Positions 1-10,728 of a DNA stretch of 64,000 nucleotides are shown piece by piece (position 1 is the first letter of the stretch; each line of letters starts with the position of its first letter). This DNA comes from Cannabis sativa (Eukaryota > Streptophyta > Magnoliopsida > Rosales > Cannabaceae). The notes below the pieces were generated by a model. It saw only the letters and a list, made by a program, of their open reading frames with translations. It ran no database searches and had not been told where the DNA came from. Made by a program: the position numbers and the translations under genes. The DNA is taken from positions 69,555,580 through 69,619,579 of the forward strand of contig NC_083610.1 in the NCBI RefSeq assembly GCF_029168945.1, read 5' to 3'.

Positions 1-2
1 CT

Positions 3-1728
3 TATAGGCCGCCCTATACTACTCTGGCTAACATCAAGCAAGAAGCCGGTGAGTCTATGCAAGATTATTTTAAACGTTTTAATGCCGAAGTAACAAAAGT
101 TGAGAAGGCTCCCGAGTCTTCGTTTGTTTGCATGTTAATAACAAGTGTCCTGCCAAGAATCGATTTTTGGAGGGAGTTACAGGCTCGGAGACCTGAATCG
201 TTAGTCGAGTTCTTTGCCATGGCCAAACCGCATAAGAGAATTGAGAATTCTCTAGCAGAATTGGAGAAAAGCAAAGACAAGCGTAAGTCACAAGTGTTGC
301 GGTCACGATCCCGCAGTCCCCGAGGGAAAAATTCCAGAGGTCGAAGCCCAAGAAGATGTTGTCCACGTAGACAGCGAAGCCCAAAATTGGCCAAGTCCCC
401 TCCAAAGAAGGAGTCCTCGCTGAAAAGAAAAGGCAGACCGCATTTCGTGAATTATACTGAGCTCGCAGTACCACGAGACCATATCTACGCCATCGAGAAA
501 AAGAACGGGGTGTTCAAGAGGCCTCCCCCGATTAGGGGAAATCGCGACAAGAGAGACCCCAAAAAATTCTGTAAGTACCATAAAGATATTGGTCACACTA
601 CTCTGGAATGTTGGGTCTTGCAGGATGAAATCGAAGAGCTGATCCAGAGGGGAAAATTCGACAAATATAAAAGGAACGAGGAAGGTCATCCCCGAGCGGA
701 TGACAAAGAGGAAAATCAGAGCGCGAGTGGTTCGAGGACACCTCGCAATATATTGACCATCATAGGTGGACCCCATATCGCAGGAGACTCCCGGAAGTCG
801 CAGGAGCGATATGCAAAGGAAGCTAAAGAGAAGCTCCTCACCAATGTGAACAATCTTAGTGAGCGGGCAGAGAAGTTATTCAAGAGAGAATGCGACGACA
901 TCACGTTCATGGAGAGTGATGCGAGATGGGTCCATCACCCGCATTCTGACGCATTGGTCATTGTCGCCAATATTGGCGGAGACAACGTCCACCGTATACT
1001 CGTGGACAATGGAAGTTCAGTAAATCTCTTGAACTTCCAAGCCTTTAAGCAAATGGGGTTGCATGAGAAGGATCTGCGACCTGTAACGTCGAGTATATAC
1101 GGTTTTACCGGCGACGTCATTGCACTGAAAGGGATGATTAAACTCTCGATTACCTTGGGAACCGCCCCTGTAGTAGCCAAGTCAATGGCTGACTTCGCCG
1201 TAATCGACCAATATTCGGAATACAATGTCGTGATTGGTCGACCAATCTTGAAAGAGATGAAGATCGTGATGTCGATCTATCATCTCACAATGAAGTTCCC
1301 TACTCCCGCTGGAGTAGGCTCTGTGCAAGGAGTCCAGTCAGACTCGCGAGAATGCTACAATGCAGCAGTCAAGCTCGCACAGAAGAAGTCAGTAAATGTC
1401 ATCTATTTGTTAGAGGCACCGCCTCCTCGCCAGGAGGTCCTTAGGATCGAAGAGGTGCCACACACAGATGGACTAGATCTGGAACCAATAATCCTCGATC
1501 ATGCCGCAGCCGCCCAAGTCGCGGAAGACACTATTGAGGTACCTATTGATCCCGTAGATAATAGTAAAGTTTTGAAAATTGGCTCTAAATTGACTTTTCA
1601 GCAGCGAGAAAAACAAACGACTTTTCTCAAACAAAATCTTGATGTTTTCGCTTGGAAACATTCAGATATGGTCGGAATATCTCTGCAGGTCATGTGTCAT
1701 CGCTTGAACATTGACCCCGAGAGGTGTC
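3..1728 (+). pseudogene. Tat-A gag (3' part) and aspartic protease
   Basis: The frame is open from the window edge. The early part has the gag signature GESMQDYFKRFN. A basic arginine/serine-rich linker follows (about 290-430), then a Cys/His motif (KFCKYHKDIGHTTLEC, about 565-612) typical of Tat gag. The retroviral-type protease starts near 940 and has the active site VDNGSSVNLL (about 1000-1030), with an IGRP flap-side motif near 1233. The frame runs on to 1868 but stops matching the family at about 1720, where pol continues in another frame, so a small indel has occurred there. Gag packages RNA and the protease would cut the polyprotein. Confidence 0.85.
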
Positions 1729-2090
1729 CGACAGAAGCGCCGCAAAATGGACCCCGCAAGGTACCAAGCGCTAAAAGAAGAAGTCGACCGCCTCCTAGCC
1801 TGCGGCTTCATATGGGAGTCATTCTACCCCGATTGGTTAGCAAATCCCGTACTCGTGCCCAAGCCTAATGGCTCATGGCGCACATGCGTTGACTTTACAG
1901 ATTTAAATAAAGCCTGTCCCAAAGACAGCTTCCCACTTCGTAGCATTTGACCAACTTGTTGATGCCACTGCAGGTCATGAACTTCTCAGCTTCATGGACG
2001 CATACTCGGGATATAATCAAATCCTGATGTACAAACCAGATCAGGAACATACCTCGTTCATTACAGATCGAGGCTTGTATTGTATAAAGT
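1711..2090 (+). pseudogene. Tat-A reverse transcriptase, N-terminal part
   Basis: This piece carries the fingers region of RT, with VLVPKPNGSWRTCVDFTDLN followed by KACPKD, typical of Tat RT. It is open in one frame to about 1945. An apparent one-base insertion there shifts the frame, and similarity continues (LLSFMDAYSGYNQ) until about 2085. A one-base loss there moves the reading into the frame of the long downstream ORF. Two frameshifts within 150 bp show the gene is broken. RT would copy the element RNA into cDNA inside the particle. Confidence 0.8.
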
Positions 2091-4325
2091 AATGCCTTTT
2101 GGTTTGATAAACGCAGGTGCGACATATCAAAGGCTTGTGAATATGATGTTCGCAGATCTTATTGGGGACACCATGGAAGTATATGTTGACGATATGCTCG
2201 TAAAATCTCAACATGCAAAAGACCATGTCACCCATTTACAGGAAATGTTTGATATATTGCGACGATATAAAATGCGGCTAAACCCTCTAAAATGCATCTT
2301 TGGAGTCGGTTCAGGGAAATTCCTCCGATTCATGGTTAATCAACGAGGAATAGAGGCATGCCCCACGAAGATCAAAGCATTGGTGGATATGCCATCACCG
2401 ACTAAGCCAAAAGAAGTCCAAAGCCTCACAGGTAAAGTCGCCTCTCTAAACTGCTTTATATCACGACCCTTTGTTAAATGCAAAGAGTTTTTTCAAATTT
2501 TAAAAGGTAATAAGAAGTTCCAATGGACCGAGGAATGCAAGGAGGCTTTTCAAGCATTAAAAACACATTTGGGACAGCCCCCGATCCTATCAAAGCCCAT
2601 GACCGGCGAGGTCTTATCCATCTACCTAGCGGTGTCAGAATATGCGATTAGTTCGGTACTAATTCGCGAAGATCAAGGACGACAATGCCCAGTATACTAT
2701 GTCAGTAATCGCTTGTTGGATGCTGAGACCCGCTATCCTCAAATGGAAAAATTAACGTTCGCCCTAATAATATCGTCAAGAAAGTTGCGACCTTATTTTC
2801 AGGCTCATAGTATTGAAGTTTTAACAAACTACCCTTTGAGGCAAGTCTTAGCAAAACCAGAGACATCGGGGAGATTGTTGAAATGGTCAGTAGAGTTAAG
2901 CCAATTCGACATCAGGTATAAACCGAGAACTGCGATCAAGGGGCAGGCCTTGGCATATTTTTTCCTCGAGTTCCCAAGCACCGAAGTGGCATTCATAAAT
3001 GACAAGATCGACACTGCTGTACCAAATGGAGAAGGATGGACATTGTACGCCGATGGGGCTTCGAATAGTGAAGGTTCCTGCGGCAGAATCCTACTAATCA
3101 ATCCCAACAATTTTAAGGTACACGCTGCTTTACGTTTTGAATTTTCTGCATCTAACAATGAAGCCGAATATGAGGCTTTAATTGCAGGACTTGAGCTTGC
3201 TCTCGAGATGAGAATCGAGTATTTACAGGCTTTCAGCGATTCTCAAATCGTCGTATGCCAGGTGAATGGAGAATATCTGGCCAGAGGCGGGAGATTGTTT
3301 AAGTATCTAGCCATAGTATGCAAACTGATGCAGAAATTCAAGAAAGTAGTCGTGTCCCGAGTACCGCGTGCTCGTAACTCAAACGCAGACGCAATGGCCC
3401 GTTTGGCCTCAACTAGAGAAGCTGAATTACTCGATGTAATTCCTGTTGACGTATTGGCTCACCCAACGATAAATCGAGAAGAGACAACAGAAATAGATAT
3501 CGCCCAAGAGGTCACCTGGATGACTCCAATAGTCGCATATCTGGAAAAGGGTATCTTGCCTGGTAATAATATGGAAGCAAGAAAACTGCGGCAGCGGGCT
3601 GCCCGATATGTCATCTATGATGGAAGATTATATCACAGAAGCTTCAGCCAACCATTACTTAAATGTATCGACGTGGTAGACTGCGACTACATACTCCGTG
3701 AGGTACACGGGGGTATTTATGGGAATCATACTTGTGGTAATTCCCTCGCCCTAAAAATCATGCAACAAGGGTATTACTGGCCTATCTTGCGACAAGACGC
3801 TTTCGCTTTCGCAAAGAAATGCGACAAATGTCAGCGGATAGCCACATATACCCATCAACCTCCAAGCAACTTGCACTCTATCACAAGTCCTTGGCCTTTT
3901 GAAGTATGGGGGATCGATTTGATAGGTGAATTACCTAAAGGAAAAGGCGGAGCCAAGTATGTTGCAGTCGCGGTCGACTACTTCACAAAATGGGCTGAGG
4001 CCAAAGCACTAGCAACCATTACAACGATTAAGTTGCACGAGTTTGTCTACAACTCCATAATATGTCGATTTGGCATCCCTTACAAGCTCATTTCAGATAA
4101 TGGAAAGAAATTTGATTGTAAAGAGATGCGACAATTATGCGATGACTTGGGAATTATAAAAGCATTCTCTGCAGTTGCTTATCCGCAAAACAATGGACAA
4201 ACTGAAGCAGTCAATAAAATAATAAATCACACCATCAAAGGAAAACTCAAGGAGCGTAAGGGGGTATGGCCAGACGAGCTTTCGCAAGTTCTATGGTCAT
4301 ACAACACGACCCCCGATCCACGACT
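2080..4325 (+). pseudogene. Tat-A RT palm, RNase H, second RNase H and integrase core
   Basis: This is the longest open stretch of pol. RT has the catalytic YVDDMLVKS motif near 2180-2215. A gypsy RNase H-like region follows (2600-2900), then the Tat-specific second RNase H (about 3030-3420) with LYADGAS, NNEAEYEALIAGL and FSDSQIV, which hold its acidic residues. Integrase has an HHCC zinc finger (HTCGN, then CDKCQ at about 3727-3835) and the DDE core: WGIDLIG (3907), ISDNGKKFD (4090) and NNGQTEAVN (4189), with all three acidic residues present. Family similarity jumps to another frame near 4315. The frame itself stays open to 4488 but without further match. Confidence 0.85.
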
Positions 4326-4568
4326 GACGAGACTCCTTTCTCGCTCTCTTATGGATGCGAGGCTATGGTACCAGTTGAGATTGGGGCAGGCTCCCTACGA
4401 AGAGATGTTTTCAACGTTGAACAGAATGAAAAAAAGCAGTCGCTCTTCCTCGACCTTCTGGAAGAAAAGCGCGATCAGGCTCACCTGAAAAACGCGGCTT
4501 ATCAGCGGCGAACCGCAAGATATTTCAATTCCAAGGTCAAGGCAAGAGTCCTGCGAGTAGGAGACTTA
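4266..4568 (+). pseudogene. Tat-A integrase C-terminal part, before the Harbinger insertion
   Basis: This is the integrase C-terminal region in the frame that takes over near 4315. It reads through SLSYGCEAMVPVEIG and a helical stretch ending RVGDL. It is cut at 4568 by the Harbinger element, whose TTA target duplication falls exactly on the leucine codon of GDL. The reading frame resumes at 8045. The ATG at 4266 is fortuitous because this is an internal polyprotein segment. Confidence 0.8.
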
Positions 4569-4613
4569 GGGTGCATTAGTTTTTATTAAGATCCAGACCA
4601 CTGAATCTGAATG
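4569..4613 (+). repeat. Harbinger left terminal inverted repeat
   Basis: About 45 bp pair imperfectly with 7997-8041. Shared blocks are GGG.(C)CATT.GTTT, TTAA, AGACC, TGA and TCTGA. It abuts the TTA duplication at 4566-4568. Confidence 0.85.
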
Positions 4614-4918
4614 CACATCTGAATAATAAGATATCATTTCTGAATCTGAATAGTAAAATATATAGACTGTTTATTTTTTCCACATCTGAATGTATTTTTT
4701 GGAGTTTTTAATTATATAATGTTAATAAATTTATTATATTATATCTAATTTTAAGAAAAGTATTCAAATATTCAAATACAAAACATAATTAATTTTAAGA
4801 AATTTAAAGTATCAATTATTTCCTCTTCTTTGCATTAGCTTTAATGCAAGTTCATTTCTCAAATTGTTCATGAACTGTGCATCTTCTGGTCTCCAACTGG
4901 GTTCATTTGTTTCCTCCA
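4614..4918. other. Harbinger transposase-side subterminal region, no gene
   Basis: AT-rich non-coding DNA lies between the left inverted repeat and the transposase stop. It contains two further copies of the terminal motif (CATCTGAAT at 4614-4622, CACATCTGAATG near 4681). Repeated subterminal motifs are common transposase-binding sites in this family, and that role is inferred here. Confidence 0.5.
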
Positions 4919-6140
4919 TTATTTTTCTTCTGGTCCTTCCTCAAAGATTACTTGAGGTTGATCAAATTGATTGAATAATTCATCATTGATATGCTCCTTC
5001 CTGATAAAATTGTTAATTGCAAAACATGCAATAACAACATCTCTTTGGACATGAAACTCATATGGAGCCATCTTATCAGTATTGGAAATCTTGCTTTCAA
5101 AACTCCAAATGAACGTTCGATAACATTTCTAAGTTGAGCGTGAGCATGATTAAACTTCTCCTCTTTTGTTACAGCACGCCTACGGCGATAATCTCCTAAC
5201 CAATATCGAACATTGTGATAAGGAGGCAAAAATCCCCGAGAGCATGGATATGCTGCATCGCATAGGTAATACTTATCTGAAATGTATACACATAAAATTG
5301 TTGAGTTAGTTAAAATATATAATTAGGTTATCGTATCAATAAATTACATTTCCCTAATCACTTACTTGGAGGAGGAAATGGAAAACAATTATTTGGATTG
5401 GCTTCTATCTCTTTTAGAACTCGCGAATCATGTGCTACTCCTTCCCATCCTGCATAAACATAAGTAAAGACCATGTTGAAGTCACATATTGCTAGAACAT
5501 TTTGGAAGCAGTTACCCTTTCCTCTTCCTCTATAAGCAGTTTGTTTATCAAGTGGGATTACAGCATGCACTAGTGTTCCATCAAGTGCACCAATTGCCCC
5601 TGCAATAAATTTATAAGTTAAAATATTTTATGACACATATTTTACTTATACAATCATGATTTAAAAATACAATACCTTGAAAATTTTTCTAATATTTTTT
5701 TGAGCAGCTGGAATATTGGAATCAAGATTAACTGTGGGTACTATCATCTCTTTTGCAAAATGCATCATTGCTTCAAGAACCTCGTGAAAATATTTGTGAA
5801 CAGTTTGTGAAGAGTGTTGAAATCTTCGCTTCATGACAACAAATCGCTCATTATGTGCTATGATAGTTAAAAACATTGCTATCTTTTCTTCAACTGATAC
5901 ATGCTTACTATCTTTAATCCATTCTCTCTATCTAAAATGATTGCACAAATGAACAAATGCATCACGAGACATCCGCATCAACTCTATGCATTGTCGATTT
6001 GAGCCATATAACAACTCCAAAGTGTATCTTGCACCAGATAGAGTTGATGTATTATCTTTAACTCTAGATAAATAGTTGCGTTTACGACGTACATACCAAT
6101 AGAAAATTATTAAGAGTAAAAGTTGATCCTCAAATTCCAT
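4919..6140 (-). pseudogene. PIF/Harbinger DDE transposase, broken
   Basis: The start is ATG at 6140 (MEFEDQL). Predicted introns are 5600-5675 and 5277-5365, both with GT/AG ends that keep the frame. The catalytic triad is visible: Asp in GALDGT (5580-5582), Asp in VAHDSRVL (5427-5429) and Glu in NVIERSFG (5116-5118). Two lesions are seen: an in-frame TAG just after CNHFR (about 5930), and a one-base loss near 5070 after ARFPILI that moves the conserved APYEFHVQRDVV segment to another frame. The intended stop is at 4919-4921. It would cut and paste the element together with the Myb-like partner. Few lesions and intact catalytic residues suggest fairly recent death. Confidence 0.88.
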
Positions 6141-6323
6141 ATTAAATCAGTTAAAAAAATTATAGCCACTTTAGAAGGACAATACTAGGGTTTAAAATGA
6201 AACATTCATAGATAACTATAATAGATCAATAAAGTTCGATACACAAAAGAAAAATATGTTCATGACATGATGTAACAAATAAAAGTTACCTAAGCATATA
6301 TAATTATATCTTAATTAACTAAA

Positions 6324-7268
6324 TCAAAAATATCCCAATTTTTTTCCCATGGCCTTAACCCAATTCTCCATTATGTTGACGTCTTTCATGTTCATCCATG
6401 CTTTTCTATAGCTATCGCCTTCACAAAGTATGCCAATAGTTGCACTATACAAAGGCTCCTCCCATCCAAGTCCATCCAATTTTTCCATGCAATCCTCAAC
6501 TTCAGGACCACTATTCTTTTTAATTAACAACTCCAATGCAACAGACATCTTATCATCAATATCATGTTGAGATGAAAGCTTTCTTTTCTTCTTTTGTCCT
6601 CCTAAAGGAGTTGAATATTGAGATGGAGAAGTGTTATCAGCTTCATCATTTTGGTTACTAGGTGCATTTTCTTCAGCATAAGCATCTGTCTCAATATTAG
6701 GAGATGTAGATGAATTCATAGGTCGAGAAATCGTACAACTAGGACTCCAACCATAAAATCCAGTTGCAGTAGTACCATCAAAGAGCGCTTTACAAAGATC
6801 CAGAAAGGGTAAAGGAGCACTTTTCAATGGTTTTGCCTTTGGGTGAGTCTATATCCAGTACCAAAAGACAATGTATTTTAATATGTGCAACTTAAATATC
6901 TAAATTATAAAATAGTGATATAGAGAAATAACCTTAATGTACTCATCCCACTCGGCATTAGACATAAGAATGGTATTAGTTGTAGGATCATAAACATTTC
7001 CTGTTTTCATAGTTATTGGCAACCATGTTTGATATTTATCCTTTAGATAATCAAAATGATTCTTCAATTGCTTTTGTGTTGCCAAGAAAGAATGAGTAGT
7101 CTCCAAAACTTGTCTAACTTTATTCCATGAATCTGGCTTTAAACTACTTCCAAGTCTTCCATGTAGAGATACTTCTTGAATACAAGTCTCCAAAAAAGTT
7201 TTTACCACATCCAAATTCCTCCAACTTACTCTTTGATTTACATTAGATTGTTCACTAGATTGTTCCAT
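6324..7268 (-). CDS. Myb/SANT-like protein of the Harbinger element (ORF1)
   Basis: The second PIF/Harbinger gene lies upstream of the transposase in the same direction. The start is ATG at 7268 (MEQSSEQS). Exon 1 carries a Myb/SANT-like trihelix domain (WRNLDVVKTFLETCIQE, SWNKVRQVL, QLKNHFDYLKDKYQTW). A predicted 84-bp intron at 6849-6932 (GT/AG) joins DEYIK to THPKAKP, continuing the domain. A lysine-rich basic motif (KKKRKL, about 6582-6600) looks like a nuclear localisation signal, and a short C-terminal helical region ends LGYF at 6324. With the intron removed I see no stop. In this family the protein binds DNA and helps bring the transposase into the nucleus. Confidence 0.82.
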
Positions 7269-7996
7269 CTAATAGCATACAAATGATATATATTGGAAAA
7301 TATTTAAATACGAAAAAAAAGTTTGCAAAAAATATATAGAATATATGAATGGCATATATTTACATCAATATTTTTTTTTATGTACATTTAACTGAAAAGA
7401 AACCACAATACTCTAAAATAAAATGAAATTAAATAATAGATATGTAGTATAATGTAGACAATACTACACACTATGATTTGTCATCTTCCGTCTATGTATA
7501 TATTTCTTTTTTACAAAAAAATAATAAAATAATAATCATATAAAATATATATACTCTAAACAAAATTTGATTTGATTTTCTTTCAATTTTTTATTTATGA
7601 GTTCATTTAAAAAAAACAATATATTAAATATGATGTAATGGTGATAGTGATCATGATTATGATCATATATATATATATAAATAAACAATTGTATAAATCG
7701 TTACATATATATAATATAAAAGAGAAAGTTTGATTGTGATGTTGATAGTGATGTTGCTGGCAGAAAAAAAAAATGAAAAAGTGAGAAAGATAAAAAAAAA
7801 GCTGACCTTGATATTGCGGCAGAGGTGAGGAAAAAGAGTGTAACCTAATGTGTAAAGTGAAAAAGAAAAAGAAGGAGAGAGATATATATTAAAAATTATA
7901 AGAGCCCATTACACATCTATTTCGGTAAGAGGTATTAAGTGGCAAAAAGTGATTAAAAAAATAAAAAAACAAACCAACTTAATAATACTAGATCTG
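7269..7996. other. Harbinger upstream subterminal region, no gene
   Basis: Very AT-rich DNA upstream of the Myb-like gene, with an AT dinucleotide run near 7664-7678 and purine-rich runs near 7770-7880. It should hold the promoter of the Myb-like gene, but I could not pick out a convincing TATA box among many AT tracts. Confidence 0.5.
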
Positions 7997-8041
7997 ACCG
8001 AATCAGATCAAGAGGTCTATTAAGACCAAACAAATGGGCCC
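7997..8041 (-). repeat. Harbinger right terminal inverted repeat
   Basis: Partner of 4569-4613. It ends in GGGCCC and is followed directly by the TTA duplication at 8042-8044. Confidence 0.85.
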
Positions 8042-8044
8042 TTA

Positions 8045-8224
8045 GTCCTTCGAAGAGTAATGCCAAACACGAACAACCCAGCGCATGGGGTCTTCGGGGA
8101 TAATTGGGAAGGACCGTATCTCATCACAGAAAAGGTTGGTGACGCCACGTACCGACTCGCAGAACTCGATGGTACTGCGATTCGAAGGGCGTGGAATGGC
8201 GAGAGCTTAAAATTCTATTATTAA
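8045..8224 (+). pseudogene. Tat-A integrase C-terminal end, after the Harbinger insertion
   Basis: The frame continues straight from the segment ending at 4568. It contains the integrase SH3-like tail with NWEGPYLI, GDATYRLAELDG and RAWNGESLKFYY, then TAA at 8222-8224. The match to the Tat integrase end and the exact frame agreement across the transposon confirm that the Harbinger element is a later insertion. Confidence 0.88.
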
Positions 8225-8616
8225 TAGTACTCGCATTTTATAGTTTGTACTCGCTATGTATTTATACTTACTCATTTTTTATAAAAAAATTCCAAGTATA
8301 GGGGGTATATACCACTATGTACTATTGATTAGTTGTGAAAGCTATGAAATTTTTTCAAGTTTCTAAAATTTTCTACTCTAATACTTATTACACCAAGCTG
8401 TAATTAAAGTCGCAATCGAGATATTATAAATGACAAAAAACGCGAGTACCCGTGTACTGCAAAAATATTATAAATAGATATCCCCGAGAGGATATAAAGT
8501 CGGCCAAAAGAAACATAAATATAAATTTGTTCAAGTACAAGGCGCGAGTACCCTTGTACCGCATAGATAAAAAAAAGGATAGAGTTTAACACAAGTAAAT
8601 ATTAAAGAAAAAGTCA
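8225..8616. other. Tat-A spacer between pol and the antisense ORF, no gene
   Basis: Tail-to-tail spacer. It has a G-run preceded by purines near 8298 (ATAGGGGG) that resembles a polypurine tract. It also has two near-copies of a 20-bp motif beginning CGCGAGTACCC (about 8440 and 8541). No ORF of note. Both transcripts (pol sense, antisense ORF) would end here. Confidence 0.5.
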
Positions 8617-10728
8617 AGCATTGGGAGCAGCAGGGGCAGATCCATCCGCGACTTTGCTGATAGCTTCGTTCTCGACTTCCTCGACATTTGCAGCCTCAGC
8701 CTCCTCGGGAAACAGATTCCCTCAACCGCCTTGAGTCTGCGTAGGCGACATGGCGCAGAAAGCCTCAGCCATTTAAGCGGCTTCTGCTCCGAGGATTGAG
8801 AAGTCAAAATCCAGAATTTTGGAGAGGGTGGTGTAAATGTAGTCTGAGACCGCCTGGTCATACTCCCTCTTCCCATTCTCCTTCTCGACCTCCAAGTCGC
8901 GAGACATCTCCTCGACCTTCGTCTGAGGACTCTTGGCTTCGAGCTCAACCTGGCCCTTGGCCTTGCAAAGTTCCTCGAGCTCTTTATCCTTGGAAGTCGC
9001 ATCTTGTTTCAGCTTCTTAATGTCCTCCTTAAGCTGAACGTTCTGTCTCTTCACAAGTTCGACCTTCTTGGATTCAGTAACAAAGGCCTTCGAAAACATG
9101 GCAATGAACTGCGAAGCCAACTCAGCAGAGCGAGGCAACAGCTGTTCAGCAGGGGTCTTGTCGATCTTTGACTGGAATTCATCACCCACGAACTTCTCTT
9201 GGAAAGTCAAGATGTTGCGAGCTCGGACAGTCGGATCAATCACGACTTTCTTCCCTTTGTCTTGCGTGCCCTTAGTTGGCCTCTTGGAAGAATCCGCGAC
9301 AGGGGTGACCACCACATCGCTCTTCCTCTTCTGAGGAACGATAGGGGAAGTTGCCACTGTTCCAGATTTTGGCTTGCGGTTAAGGATGGGTGCGGAATTC
9401 AAGAAAGTCATTTCTGTGACAGCAACATCAACAAAAAATAATAATAAGTGCCAATAATAGTAAGATTTTAACACACTAGTTTATGCAGACGATATGCTAC
9501 CTGATGTTGGTCGAGAAGTTTGTTTGGAGAGGCGTTTGTCTATTCGCTCTTGTTGTTTCTCAGATTGCTCCTTATACACTGGCTCTCTCTGAAGACTCGC
9601 GTTCTCTGGAATCAACTTGTGTTCCCGCAGCTTTGAAGTCGTACACAATAATCGCCAGTCACGATCTTGTACAGGAAGGCTCCCGAGAACTTCAGTAGTC
9701 TCTCTGCGAGTCGCGTCAAGTGTAGGTCGAACTGGTCTATCTGCGACAATAAAAGGAGCGAGTTAGCTTAAAGTCACAAAATAACTCAAAAATTGACTAA
9801 GTCAGGAAACAAGCGACATACTAGGTCGACGGTTAAAGTCAGTCCTAATCCCTGGAACTTTGAATACATAAAACCACTTTGATTTTCAATCTCCCATATT
9901 GGAAACCATGCCTTCCACCCCATTAATCTCAGAAGTGGCCCACTTGCTGAAGCAAAAGAAACCGTTGTGGAGACCTACGCTCTTTATATCATAGAAGTAG
10001 CTGAACTCTTCTACCGTGGGTGCCCTATGCACATACTCCATGTACATCGCGTAGAAGGCTAGGGCTATGCGATAACTGTTAGGGGTTAGTTGAAAGGGAG
10101 ACACATCATACTGCTTGAGGATAGCAGTAATAAAAGGATGAAAGGGGATCGATACTCCACATCGAAGAATGGGTATTGAGACTACCACATCCTCTGTAGG
10201 TATGATCGCAAGGTTGGTAAAAGAGAGGTGCGCTCTCTGGGTAGGCCGAGGACGTAAAGAGGCAAGCGGCAGTAGGTTTAACCTCGTGAAGGTGGTAAGA
10301 TCTGACTTGGTGACTCGCGAGACCAAGTCCTCGCACAAAAAGGGTTCGTCCAATTGGGGATTGTCCACCGAATCAGTCCCGCTTCCCTCTGCGTCTTCTT
10401 CCTCGTCTGATTCCCGAACTAGAGCTGTCCAGTTGTCATCCATCTGCTCGACCTCGACGTCAGGAGCATGCCTGGAATGGACGAGATGATTGTGTGCTGA
10501 CACCGTAGACTCGTTGTCTCGAATCTCGATGGTTCCTGGTTCCGCGAGCTCTTGCACCATCCTCTCAATGTCTATTGAGGACAGCAGACCCACTTCAGTG
10601 TCTTCGACAGTTGTGACCTCTTCCTCTGAGATCGAGGTTGGAATAAAGCTGTCTTCCTGGGGATCCTCGTCGCCATCAAACGCGTTGCCTCCTGAGCCAA
10701 GCACTTGGCTATCCGATAGATCGCTCAT
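8617..10728 (-). pseudogene. Tat-A antisense ORF (aORF), three coding exons
   Basis: The gene is antisense to pol. ATG at 10728 (MSDLSDSQ) follows a splice acceptor CAG directly. Predicted exons are 10728-9822, 9740-9501 and 9413-8617, with GT/AG introns that keep the frame. Exon 1 has an acidic N-terminal region, then a domain with IPFHPFITAIL, FQLTPNSYRIALAFY and GFFCFSKW that resembles the plant 'putative gypsy type transposon' family (Pfam Transposase_28). Exon 2 is charged and links to exon 3, which has a KRKSD basic patch and a long coiled coil (about 9120-8880, rich in K/E/L heptads). In-frame stops are seen near 9886 (TGA in place of Trp), 8776 and 8717. The function of such proteins is unknown. 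Antisense ORFs at this position are known for Tat elements. Confidence 0.78.

Larger units (their letters stand above)
4569..8041 (-). mobile_element. PIF/Harbinger DNA transposon
   Basis: The 3473-bp element has imperfect terminal inverted repeats starting GGGTGCATT on the left and GGGCCCATT on the right (reverse complement). It is flanked by the 3-bp duplication TTA at 4566-4568 and 8042-8044, as expected for PIF/Harbinger. It carries the two usual genes, both on the minus strand: a Myb/SANT-like protein (upstream) and a DDE transposase (downstream). It sits inside the Tat-A integrase. The transposase is damaged, so the copy cannot move unaided, although its ends look intact enough to be mobilised in trans. 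Confidence 0.93.

Noticed and set aside
290..430. Arg/Ser-rich stretch as a host SR splicing factor
   Set aside because: It is continuous with gag upstream and with the gag Cys/His motif and protease downstream.
8796..9441. Plus-strand ORFs across 8796-9441
   Set aside because: They are shadows of the coiled-coil exon of the minus-strand antisense gene, with biased composition and no domain.
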